This document shows positions 29,536 to 38,557 of a stretch of 64,000 bases of DNA, piece after piece (within the stretch, counting starts at the first letter, position 1; every line of letters starts with the position of its first letter). Made by a program: the position numbers and the translations under genes. Under the pieces are notes generated by a model, which worked only from the letters and a program-made list of their open reading frames with translations, was not told where the DNA came from and ran no database searches. Origin of the DNA: Bradyrhizobium sp. 170 (GTDB taxonomy: Bacteria; Pseudomonadota; Alphaproteobacteria; Rhizobiales; Xanthobacteraceae). The DNA is taken from positions 1,984,001-2,048,000 of the forward strand of contig NZ_CP064703.1 in NCBI RefSeq assembly GCF_023101085.1. The letters are read 5' to 3'.

Positions 29536-30646
29536 ATGAGTGAGAATGTTAACGACCAGCACCTCAAGGAAGGTCTGAAGCAGACTCTGCGCGATCTTCG
29601 GGCTTGCACAGCGTATCCGGTTTCGAACAGGCGGTAGTTCGTTATGTTCAGCAGCGCTTCGAACCACTTGTCGACGAGGTCGAGACAGATAGTTACGGCA
29701 ACGTCACAGCCGTGAAGCGCGGCCGCAAGGCGGCGCCGCTGCTCATGCTCAGCGCCCACATCGACGAGATTGGCTTTATCATAAAAGGTATCGAGCCGAA
29801 CGGCTTTTTGCGCTTTGAGCGCCTAGGCGGCGTCAGTGACGCACTGCTCGGTTGCCGTAGGGTCAACGTCAATGGCCATTTCGGCCTGATCGGCTCTCTT
29901 TCCGAGCGCTCCCGCGTGGCGGCCGGGCTAAAGCAAATCATCCCCATTGCCGAGCTCTATATCGATGTTGGCGCGTCGAGCGCGCACGAAGTAGCCGAAC
30001 TGGGTGTTAACGTTGGCGACCCTGTCAGCTTCATCAGTGAATTCGAGGAATTCACCGGAGGACATCGCGTTTGTGCCAAGGGTATGGACGACCGCGCCGG
30101 GCTTGCGATCATGATCCAGGCGTTGGCTGAACTCAAAGGTGAGACTCCTTTCGGAACAGTTCACGCCGTTGCTACCGTGCAGGAGCAGGTCGGCCTTCGC
30201 GGCGCCGTTATGGTGGTTCATCGCAGCAAGCCGGACTATGCGATCGCCATTGATGGATCTCCATCGAACGACACCCCGATTTCGGCGTGACCAGAGAAGC
30301 CTCTCCCATTATGGGTAAAGGCCCCTCGGTGAACCTGACGATGTCAAGTGGAGAGGTGATCGTCCGGGGTAACATTGCGCACCCCGCGATGAAACGCCAT
30401 TTGCTAGCCGCGGCGGTCAGCAGGAAACTGCCATTGCAATTCACGGTCTCGAATAATCGAGGCAGCTCAGAAGCCGCCGCTATCCACGTCAGCAACGGCG
30501 GAATTCCCACGATTAGCGTGGGCATACCGCGGCGCTATTCGTTCTCACCACACGAGATGATCGACCTCCGTGACGCGGCCGCGACGGTCAACCTGATCGT
30601 TCAATTTGTGCGCGAAATGAAGGACCACGATCTGAGTTTTGTATGA
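29536..30646 (+). pseudogene. M42-family aminopeptidase, two frameshifts
   Basis: ATG 29536 follows GAGGAG. MSENVNDQHLKEGLKQTLRDL switches frame near 29598 to LHSVSGFEQAVVRYVQ, and again near 30280 (a missing base before TTCGGCG) to TREASPIMGKGPSVNLTMSSG. Metal ligands of M42 enzymes are all readable: H in SAHIDEIGF, D in GMDDRAGLA, E in VQEQVGLRGA and H in FSPHEMID. Only two single-base lesions separate it from an intact gene of about 370 residues, so the decay is recent, provided the sequence is correct. Confidence 0.88.
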
Positions 30647-30981
30647 AGGCGTGTGGCTATCTTGGACCGAAGCGGGCCGGGCAAGCCTCAGCTTGAGGCG
30701 CTTTTCGGTGATTCCTGAACTCTCCTGTCGCGCAGCCTTCGGTTGCATCATCCTTCAGGGCACAGCCCGTGGGGCAACAGTATGGGAAACTCGGCTACTG
30801 GCGACAAGCAGACGCTGGCGAACGTGTTATCTTCAACGTTCGTGGAAGTGCTTGGCGACGGTTTTCCGCGCCAAACCTTATCTTGGTATCTCCCATCAGA
30901 TGGTCGACCGCCGCTTGCCACAGCGAAGTGACTGCAACTAGACGTGCGGCCGTCTGCAGTGATCGATGAAGTGAGGCCGTT

Positions 30982-31730
30982 ATGCCGGATAACGCAGTTT
31001 CATTCGACCCGCGAACGTTTACAGCGCCAATATTCTGCGATCAGCGGCAAAAAGTTCTCGATAGGTTGCAATTCTCCTTCAGGTTACCTCGAAGGCTGCC
31101 CCAAGGCTCTTGCCGAGCGCAAGCTGGTAGCGAAGGCATGCCAGTTGATAGCGAATGCGCCCGCCAAGCCACCGCCGAATCTACAGGACGCTACCGCGCA
31201 GATAAGCCAAGATCATCGATCGATGGCGTGCCCGTGGGCATTAAGGACCCTGTCATGACGCGCGATCTTCCGAGGAAGGAAGAGATTGCGTGAAACGGAC
31301 AAGGCTATGGCGCTTCTGCCTGCGGATAGGCCTCGCGTGACACCGGTGCGGAGATGCTGGGCAAGTTGGTTGCCGTCGAGCTGGGTGGCGGCACGTCGAG
31401 CGTGACTCGCAATCCTATCAATCCGCAATGCACGCCGCGAGGTGCGTCAAGCGGCTCGGCAGCCGCGATCGGAGCTGGCGCGTTGCCCGACGTAATTGGG
31501 TCTGAGACTGTTGGCTCAATCATCAAGGCGGCAGGCTCCTGCGGTGAGGTTGCGATCAAACCGAAATTTGGTGCGGTCCATCGTGGCGAACAGCTAGCTC
31601 CAGCCAAGCTTGCACACCCGCCCACGCCGGATCGATCGAGGACCTATGGCATGTCGTGTTTGAGGTTGCACCAGGCAAAGGCGGCGACCCCGGACAGCCA
31701 AGCCTCTTTGGATCGGAGGATACATCGAGC
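30982..31730 (+). pseudogene. Amidase-signature enzyme, decayed
   Basis: Frames between 30982 and 31730 carry scattered amidase pieces: IDGVPVGIKDPVMT (catalytic Lys region) near 31220, TGAEMLGKLVAVELGGG, the Ser-rich GASSGSAAAIGAGALPDVIGSETVGSIIKAA, then KPKFGAVHRGE, and after a deletion EDLWHVVFEVAPGKGGDPGQPSLFG. The nucleophile region GSETVGSIIK keeps the Ser. Start and middle are broken by frameshifts and the C-terminal half is lost. It lies just before an intact amidase of a different subgroup. Confidence 0.8.
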
Positions 31731-31877
31731 GAGCATTTGCTTTTACGGGTGACCGTCATGGAATGTATCGTATGGCCCCGCCGTTGCACGGCGGCAAAGC
31801 CGCTTGCGGCTGACGTGACAGTTTGTAGGCAAGATGAAGGGCCGCCGTTGCGCACAGTCAGATGACGGAGGCCGAAA

Positions 31878-33323
31878 ATGGGTGACGATCTTTGGCGGCT
31901 GACAGCCGTCGAGGCAATTACACGGCTCAAAAAGCGCGAGATCACGCCGCTCGATCTGCTCGAGGCCTCGGCGAAGCGCATCGCGGAGGTCGAGCCGGCC
32001 GTCAATGCTTTGCCCACCCTCTGCTTCGATCGTGCGCGCGATCACGCCAAACGCATAATGGCCGATGCCGCTTGCCGGGCGAGGGACGAGCCGGGCTGGC
32101 TCGGCGGCCTCCCGGTCTCGATCAAGGATCTCATGGATGTGGCTGGCGTGCGCACCACCTACGGCTCGCCACTTTTTGCTCATCATGTGCCGACCCGGTC
32201 TCATCCACTCGTCGAGCGCATCGAGCGCAAGGGCGGCATCGTGGTCGCGAAATCCAACACGCCCGAATTCGGTGCTGGCGGCAGCACGTTCAACGAAGTG
32301 TTTGGCCGCACCGGCAATCCCTGGAATACCTCGCTCACCTGCGGCGGCTCGACCGGCGGCGGCGCGGTCTCGGTCGCAACGGGCGAGGTGTGGCTGGCAC
32401 ACGGCTCTGATCATGGCGGCTCGCTGCGCGGTCCCGGCACCTATTGTTCCGTCGTTGGCCTCAGACCCTCGCCGGGAAGGGTGACGCGTGGAGCCACCAA
32501 CAGTCTCTATTCGCCGCAGTGGGTCCAGGGTCCGATGGCGCGGACCGTCGCCGATCTGGCGCTGTTTCTCGACACGATGGCAGGAATGTGTCCGCACGAT
32601 CCTATGACGCTCGACGCGCCAGCCGTGTCGTTCAGTGCCGCCGTTGCTCATCCCATCGCGCCGAAGCGGATCGCCTTCACAGCCGACTTGGGCGGCAAAC
32701 AACTCGATGCCGACATTCGAAAGATCTGCACGAAGGCTGTGCGACGCTTCGAGGAGCTGGGCGTGACCGTGGTGGAAGCATCTCCGAATTTCGGACCAGT
32801 GGACGAGGTGTTCATGGCGCGGCGCAGCCAACAATTCGTCGTCGACAGCGAGCTGCATATCCGGGAGCACCGCGAAAAGATCAAGCCCGAGATCCTCTGG
32901 AACACCGAGCTTGGCCTTAAGCAGACTGCGAGCCGTCTTGCGTGGGCCGAGCGCGAACGCGCGGCGCTGTTCCGACGCATGGTCGCGTTCTTCCAGGAAT
33001 ACGACCTGCTTGTGACGCCAGGTATGCCGACGGGGGCGTTCGACATCAATCTGCGCACGCCCCCCACCATCGCGGGCAGGACGCTTGAGAACTACTTGGC
33101 CGGCTCGAAGGCCCTGTCGGCGATCACCGTGGCGGCCAGTCCCGCCATCGCTGTGCCCTGCGGGTTCGATCGATACGGCCGGCCGGTTGGCCTGCAACTG
33201 GTCGGCAAGCCGCGCGGAGAAGCCGCCTTGTTGCAAGCCGCTTCGCTCTACGAAAGCCTGATGGGCCTGCATGAGCTTCTGCCCATCGACCCTCAACCCG
33301 GGACCGTGCCACCTTCCTCTTGA
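31878..33323 (+). CDS. Amidase-signature family hydrolase
   Basis: A 481-residue amidase. The catalytic Lys is in GLPVSIKDLMDV, the cis-Ser region is CGGSTGGGAVS (the family usually has GGSSGGS), and the nucleophile Ser is in GSDHGGSLRGPG (usual form GSDTGGSIR.PA). ATG 31878 has ACGGAGG six bases upstream. Substrate specificity is not predictable in this family; the Thr for second Ser and the Gly-rich variants are mild departures. It precedes, after 1.75 kb of decayed DNA, an oligopeptide-type ABC transporter, so uptake and hydrolysis of an amide is conceivable. Confidence 0.9.
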   Translation: MGDDLWRLTAVEAITRLKKREITPLDLLEASAKRIAEVEPAVNALPTLCFDRARDHAKRIMADAACRARDEPGWLGGLPVSIKDLMDVAGVRTTYGSPLFAHHVPTRSHPLVERIERKGGIVVAKSNTPEFGAGGSTFNEVFGRTGNPWNTSLTCGGSTGGGAVSVATGEVWLAHGSDHGGSLRGPGTYCSVVGLRPSPGRVTRGATNSLYSPQWVQGPMARTVADLALFLDTMAGMCPHDPMTLDAPAVSFSAAVAHPIAPKRIAFTADLGGKQLDADIRKICTKAVRRFEELGVTVVEASPNFGPVDEVFMARRSQQFVVDSELHIREHREKIKPEILWNTELGLKQTASRLAWAERERAALFRRMVAFFQEYDLLVTPGMPTGAFDINLRTPPTIAGRTLENYLAGSKALSAITVAASPAIAVPCGFDRYGRPVGLQLVGKPRGEAALLQAASLYESLMGLHELLPIDPQPGTVPPSS

Positions 33324-35076
33324 GCAACCGAGGAGACGATGCTGGTCGTGCCGCCGCGAGTTGCGGGACCGGCCGCGTGGCGGCGCTGAAGCTCGCGGGC
33401 CGGGCGCGAATACGCTGACCTTGTGCGACTTGCTTTAACTCGATACGCGCGAGGCGCTGGTCCATCGTTTCAAGTCTCGCGCTGCAAGGTACGTACGCAC
33501 AAGGCCGACATCGCGATGCCCAATGCGCGAGCCCGATCGGTCACCCGCTGCGGCAATGGCGTAGGTGTCATCGGTGCGATAACTGGCACAGCGGTAGCGG
33601 ATGCCCTTCTGCACCTTGCTGCGCATCCGCATCGAGTCTACCGGAACCTGTGGACTGGGCTCCTGGACTCTCAGAACGCTGGTGCCGAAGTTCTGAGGTC
33701 ACAATCCCGGGTCAGCATGATCGCCGCAGCGTGGAAAGGACGACGATCTCAACGCTCAGAACGCTTCGCATGCTGCCTTTGTCGGCAAACGCACCGTCAC
33801 AGCAGAAGCGGGAAGGCATGATCGAAGCCCACGTGTCCTCAAGGCCTGCCGCAAGACAGCGGTGGCAGGCGATGCATTGCAGATGTTCCAAAACACCATC
33901 ATCTGCGCACCGGACGGATTATGGGAGGCTCTGCGCTGGATGTTTCATATGCAGCTCGTCAGGCCCCGGGCAACGTGGGGGCCTGATCTGACCGACTACC
34001 GCAGCGTGCAATCCGTCTATCGAATCAGGATCAGCCTAATGTCGTGCCGCTATCTTGAACTGCACGATGAGGGTGCCCACTGGATGCTAAATTTGGCGCG
34101 ATCGTCGTGAGCTCGCTCTAATCTCATGGCTCGCAACTCAATCTCTCATGGGGGCGCCGCACAACTGCTCCCGACCGCCGGGGACATGAACGCTTGCACT
34201 CCAGGGCTGTTTTGCCGCGCTCTGCGGTCAGCTCGGTCCCAGGTTCGCCGGAAAGCCAAGCCGTCATCGCCTTAATTGAGCAGGCGACCGGGCCACCAAC
34301 AGCGCTCAGCATATCATCGCCATCAAGAGGCTTCGGATCGACCTGCGAAGCAAGGCTTACCAGCCAAGCGCATGGCTAGGGACCATTCCAAGCTCGAGGC
34401 CGTCCTATGTCTCAAACGCTATATCGCTCGCAAGTGTTCGCCTTGATCACTCCAGCCGCTAAAAGAGATCAAATTAGAAGGGCGTCGGCGGAAGCCAATA
34501 TACGGCGCAGGCCTTTGTCCCGCAGCTGGTTCTGATGAAGGCCCAAGGCCTCGATGAGCCGCACGGGCACTGACGGCTCAACGCTCCGATGGGTGTTTTT
34601 CTACTCCGTGGAGGCCCGCACAGCTCTGCCAATCTATCAAGCTCAACCTGCACCGCGAGTTCCTGGTCCTGCGCGTGACCGAGAAGGGCGACCTCACCTC
34701 CAAGCAGGAACAGGATGTCCATTTCAATAGCCGGCAACCAAAGGCTAGCTGCGTGACTTCGAGCTAGGTCTAAACCGGGGGATCGCGCTGTCGGTGATCT
34801 ATCAAACGGCGTGGGAGGCTGCCTTTGGTCCTGACGATAGCTCTGGTTCGCATCTGAAAGTGTTCGTCATCGAAATTCTCAACCACATGCCACCCCGGAG
34901 GACGTTGACCACACGGGTTCGCCCGTGTCGACCCAAGGCTCGACACCTCGTGGCATGGAATTCCGAGCTTTCCTGATCAGGCGCAGAATTTCGGCGTAGG
35001 ACGCTCTAAATTAGGGAAATTCCACCTTATAGACGCAGTAACATTGTGCAACAGACGAAAAAGGGGGAGGAAGATA
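33324..35076. other. Decayed region without recognisable gene
   Basis: About 1.75 kb. Frames of 60-130 codons occur on both strands (for example 33423-33821, 33862-34110 plus; 33435-33632, 34474-34737 minus) but none carries a family motif I can name. Near the right end the motif GGCGCAGAATTTCGGC (34979-34994) resembles one at 28240. The last bases contain a purine-rich ribosome site, GGGGGAGGAAG (35063-35073), for the next gene. Confidence 0.4.
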
Positions 35077-36681
35077 ATGAATATCGAAAGGCCGGCACCT
35101 ATGCGCTTGCGTTTTAGCGAGGCCTTCCAACGCGGGGCGACGCGCCGCGACGTGATGAACCTCCTGATCGCCGCCGGCATGTCGGTCGCCGCCGCCGGCG
35201 CCGTTGCGACCTTCGCTGAGACCGCGCATGCACAAACCCCGCGCCGCGGCGGCAGGATTAAGGTTGCGACCAGTCAGAGCTCCAACGCCGAGAAGCTCGA
35301 CCCGCCGAGGGGCTTGGGTCAGACTGACTATTCGCGCGGCAGCATGTTCTATAACGGGTTGACCGTGCTCGATGAGAACCTGACGCCACAGCTCGCTCTC
35401 GCCGATGAGATCGCGCCGAGCGAGCGCGCAACGGTTTGGAACATCAAGCTGCGTCGGGACGTGCGCTTCCACGACGGCTCCCCGCTGACCTCTGCTGATG
35501 TCGTTTACTCTCTGCGGCGCCACAAGGATCCGGCAGTTGGCTCGGTCGCGCGCATGCTCGCCCAGCCGATGCAGGAGATCACCGCGACCGGGCCGCACGA
35601 GGTGCGCATCCGGCTTTCCGAACCCAATGCCGACTTGCCAGCCGTCTTCGGCGTCTCGCACTTCCAGATCGTCAAGGACGGCGCCACCGATTTCCGCATC
35701 GCGAATGGCACCGGACCCTATAAATGCGCTGAATTTAAGCCAGGCGTGCGCTCGATTGCCGTGCGCAACGAGGAGTACTTCAAGCCGGGCAAGCCTTATC
35801 TTGACGAGATCGAGCTTTTCGGCATCCCGGACGAGCCGGCGCGCGTAAACGCTCTGCTCTCGGGCGACGTTCACTTGGTCGGCTCCGTTAACCCGCGTTC
35901 GGCGCAGCGCATCACCTCGGACCCAAACCTTGCCCTCTTTGAGACGAAGAGCGGCGCCTACGTCGATCTCGTCATCCGCCTCGACCAAGCGCCCGGTTCG
36001 AACCCCGACTTCGTGCTGGCGGTCAAGCACATGTTCAACCGCGAGCAGATCCGCCGTGCGGTCTATCGCAACTACGCAGTCATCGCCAACGACCACCCGA
36101 TCGACCCCACAAACCGATTCTACGATCCGAGTCTGCCGCAGCGCTCCTACGATCCCGACAAGGCGCGCTTCTACCTGCAGCGCTCGGGATTCGTCAATCA
36201 GACCTTCCCGATCGTCGTCTCGCCCGCGGCCTCGAACTCCGAGGAGATGGCGCAACTCCTGCAACAGACCGGCCAGCAGATCGGCCTGAACTTCCAGCTG
36301 CAGCGCGTGCCCGCTGACGGATATTGGACGAACCATTATATGAAGCATCCGATCGGCTTTGGGGCCGCCAACGCCCAACCGACTGCCGATATCCAGTTCA
36401 GCTACCTCTTCAAGTCGGACGCGCCCTACAACGCGAGCGCCTGGCGCAATGAACGCTTCGACCGGCTCCTGCTGGAGGCGCGCGCGGAGACGGACGATGC
36501 CAAGCGCCGTCCGATGTATGCGGAGATGCAGCGCCTGATCCATGAGGGGTCCGGCGTTTGCCTCCCGGTCTTCGCGATCGTTCTAGATGCGCACAGCAAC
36601 CGGCTGAAGGGACTAAGGTCCATCCCGGCCGGCAACCTGATGGGCTTCAACTTCGCTGAACACATTTGGCTTGAGCAGTGA
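35077..36681 (+). CDS. ABC transporter periplasmic substrate-binding protein, oligopeptide type (SBP family 5)
   Basis: A 534-residue extracytoplasmic binding protein. The N-terminus has a twin-arginine-like signal: RR at residues 23-24 (ATRRDVMNLL), a hydrophobic Ala/Gly segment and a likely cut after AETAHA (about 52). The mature part shows family 5 features: YNGLTVLDENLTPQLALAD, WNIKLRRDVRFHDGSPLTSADVVYSL and YDPDKARFYL. The ATG at 35077 is preferred because of the strong purine-rich ribosome site before it. It begins a four-gene operon with two permeases and a double ATPase. The ligand could be a peptide, opine or other amide. Confidence 0.92.
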   Translation: MNIERPAPMRLRFSEAFQRGATRRDVMNLLIAAGMSVAAAGAVATFAETAHAQTPRRGGRIKVATSQSSNAEKLDPPRGLGQTDYSRGSMFYNGLTVLDENLTPQLALADEIAPSERATVWNIKLRRDVRFHDGSPLTSADVVYSLRRHKDPAVGSVARMLAQPMQEITATGPHEVRIRLSEPNADLPAVFGVSHFQIVKDGATDFRIANGTGPYKCAEFKPGVRSIAVRNEEYFKPGKPYLDEIELFGIPDEPARVNALLSGDVHLVGSVNPRSAQRITSDPNLALFETKSGAYVDLVIRLDQAPGSNPDFVLAVKHMFNREQIRRAVYRNYAVIANDHPIDPTNRFYDPSLPQRSYDPDKARFYLQRSGFVNQTFPIVVSPAASNSEEMAQLLQQTGQQIGLNFQLQRVPADGYWTNHYMKHPIGFGAANAQPTADIQFSYLFKSDAPYNASAWRNERFDRLLLEARAETDDAKRRPMYAEMQRLIHEGSGVCLPVFAIVLDAHSNRLKGLRSIPAGNLMGFNFAEHIWLEQ

Positions 36682-36742
36682 GCGTCGTTGCGGCATCCTC
36701 GGAGCGGGCGCGCGTCAGGGCGTCGCCACGGGTAGGACGGTC

Positions 36743-37693
36743 ATGAACGTGGCCCGTCTCGTGCTCGTCAGGATCGCGATCGCGATTCTGACGCTCGGTT
36801 TCGTCTCGGTAGTGGTGTTCCTCGGCACGGAGATCCTGCCGGGCGACGTCGCCGAGGCTCTGCTCGGACAAAGCGCGACGCCTGAGGCGGTCGCGGGCCT
36901 GCGCCAGGCCCTCCATCTCGATCTGCCTGCCTATACCCGCTACTTCCTGTGGCTCGGGGGGCTGCTGTCGGGCGATCCGGGCCGCTCGCTGGTGAATGGC
37001 CTGCCGGTCGCAGGGCTGATCGCGAGCCGGCTGCCGAACTCGCTGATGCTCGCCGCAGTCACGGCAGTCGTGTGCGTGCCGATCGCGCTGATGCTGGGGA
37101 TCACCTCGGCGATCTGGCGCGGCAGCATCTACGACCGCGTGACGAGTTTTCTTACCATGTCGATCGTCGCGATGCCGGAGTTCCTGATCGCGACGCTCGC
37201 TGTGATCGTGTTCGCGGTGAACCTGCGCTGGTTCCCGGCGCTGTCCTACTCGACGGAAATTGGGTCGCTCGGCCAGTTCTTCCGTCTGTTCGGGCTGCCG
37301 GTCTTCACGCTGAGCTGCGTCATGATCGCCTGGATGATGCGCATGACGCGCGCAGCGGTGATCGACACCTTGCGCTCGTCCTATGTCGAGATGGCGGTGC
37401 TGAAGGGCGCGCGGCCGATGCGAGTCGTTCTGACGCATGCTTTGCCGAACACGATCGGCCCGATCGCCAATGCCGTCGCACTCAGCCTCTCGCACCTTCT
37501 CGGCGGCGCCATCATCGTCGAGATCGTTTTCAACTACCCAGGCCTCGCGCGGCTACTCGTTGACGCGGTGTCGACGCGCGACATGCCGCTCCTCCAAGCC
37601 TGCGTGATGATCTTCTGCTCGGCCTATCTCTTCCTCGTGATGCTCGCTGATATCGCCGGCATCCTGTCCAACCCGAGGCTTCGACATCGATGA
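36743..37693 (+). CDS. ABC transporter permease, DppB/OppB type
   Basis: A 316-residue inner-membrane protein with about six hydrophobic helices. The DppB-type beginning (RLVLVRIAIAILTLGFVSVVVFL, part), PGDVAEALLG and the cytoplasmic EAA loop YVEMAVLKGARPMRVVLTHALPN are present. ATG 36743 (MNVARLVLVR) gives the standard start; a TTG at 36671 in frame would overlap the preceding gene. It ends in a 4-base overlap with the second permease. Confidence 0.92.
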   Translation: MNVARLVLVRIAIAILTLGFVSVVVFLGTEILPGDVAEALLGQSATPEAVAGLRQALHLDLPAYTRYFLWLGGLLSGDPGRSLVNGLPVAGLIASRLPNSLMLAAVTAVVCVPIALMLGITSAIWRGSIYDRVTSFLTMSIVAMPEFLIATLAVIVFAVNLRWFPALSYSTEIGSLGQFFRLFGLPVFTLSCVMIAWMMRMTRAAVIDTLRSSYVEMAVLKGARPMRVVLTHALPNTIGPIANAVALSLSHLLGGAIIVEIVFNYPGLARLLVDAVSTRDMPLLQACVMIFCSAYLFLVMLADIAGILSNPRLRHR

Positions 37694-38556
37694 GCACTGA
37701 TCAAACGATCGCCGCCGTCGAAGCGCCGGCCCCGCCGCGCCGCGGCCTCCGCTTGCCCATCGCCGGCATGATCGGTGTCGTCATCGTCGCCTTCTGGGTG
37801 TTGATGGCGATCATCGGACCGTACATCGCCCCGCACGACGTGGGCGCGCTGGTCGACGACGATCTGTTCGGACGGATGCGCTGGGCGCTGCCGCTCGGCA
37901 GCGACTATCTCGGCCGCGACGTGTTTAGCCGCATCCTTGTCGGTGCGCGCTATTCGATCGGGGTTGCGGCGGCGGCGACTTTCCTCGCCATCCTCATGGG
38001 CGGCACCCTCGGCATGCTCGCCGCGGTCTCGCGCGGCGCGGTCGACATGGCGCTCAGCCGCTTCGTCGACGCGCTTATCTCGATTCCGAGCAAGATGTCG
38101 GCGCTCGTCGTGATCGCCGCGCTCGGCTCCTCGATCCCCGTGCTGATCGGCACGGTTGCGGTGATCTACACGCCCGGCACCTTCCGCATCTGGCGCGCGC
38201 TCGCGGTCAACGTGAACGCGCTCGATTTTGTCGAGGTGGCGCGCGCCCGCGGGGAGGGGACCGGCTATCTCATCCGCGAGGAGATCCTGCCGAACATCGC
38301 CGGCCCGGTGCTGACCGATTTCGGCCTGCGCTTTGTGTTCGCCATCCTCCTCCTGTCGGGCCTCTCCTTCCTCGGTCTCGGCGTGCAGCCGCCGAATGCC
38401 GACTGGGGCTCGCTCGTGCGCGAGAACATCAATGGGCTTGCCGACGGCGCGCTCGCCGTGGTGATGCCGGCGGTCGCGATCGCGACGCTGACGATCGGCG
38501 TCAACCTGCTGATCGACAACCTGCCGGGCCGCTGGTCCTCGACTGGGGAGCACTGA
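37690..38556 (+). CDS. ABC transporter permease, DppC/OppC type
   Basis: A 288-residue inner-membrane permease partner. It has a short polar N-terminus, a first helix (GMIGVVIVAFWVLMAIIGP), the DppC motif LGSDYLGRDVFSRILVGAR, and the EAA loop VEVARARGEGTGYLIREEILPN. Start ATG overlaps the end of the first permease (ATGA), and one base separates its stop from the start of the ATPase gene. Confidence 0.93.
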   Translation: MSTDQTIAAVEAPAPPRRGLRLPIAGMIGVVIVAFWVLMAIIGPYIAPHDVGALVDDDLFGRMRWALPLGSDYLGRDVFSRILVGARYSIGVAAAATFLAILMGGTLGMLAAVSRGAVDMALSRFVDALISIPSKMSALVVIAALGSSIPVLIGTVAVIYTPGTFRIWRALAVNVNALDFVEVARARGEGTGYLIREEILPNIAGPVLTDFGLRFVFAILLLSGLSFLGLGVQPPNADWGSLVRENINGLADGALAVVMPAVAIATLTIGVNLLIDNLPGRWSSTGEH

Positions 38557-38557
38557 C

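Noticed and set aside
31743..33296. Minus-strand open frame of 517 codons opposite the amidase
   Set aside because: Antisense to an intact amidase-signature gene and without any family motif.
35990..36010. GGTTCGAACC sequence resembling a tRNA T-loop
   Set aside because: It lies inside the binding-protein coding sequence, and no acceptor or anticodon stem can be drawn around it.
35011..36543. Minus-strand open frame of 510 codons opposite the binding-protein gene
   Set aside because: Antisense shadow of a well-supported family 5 binding protein.
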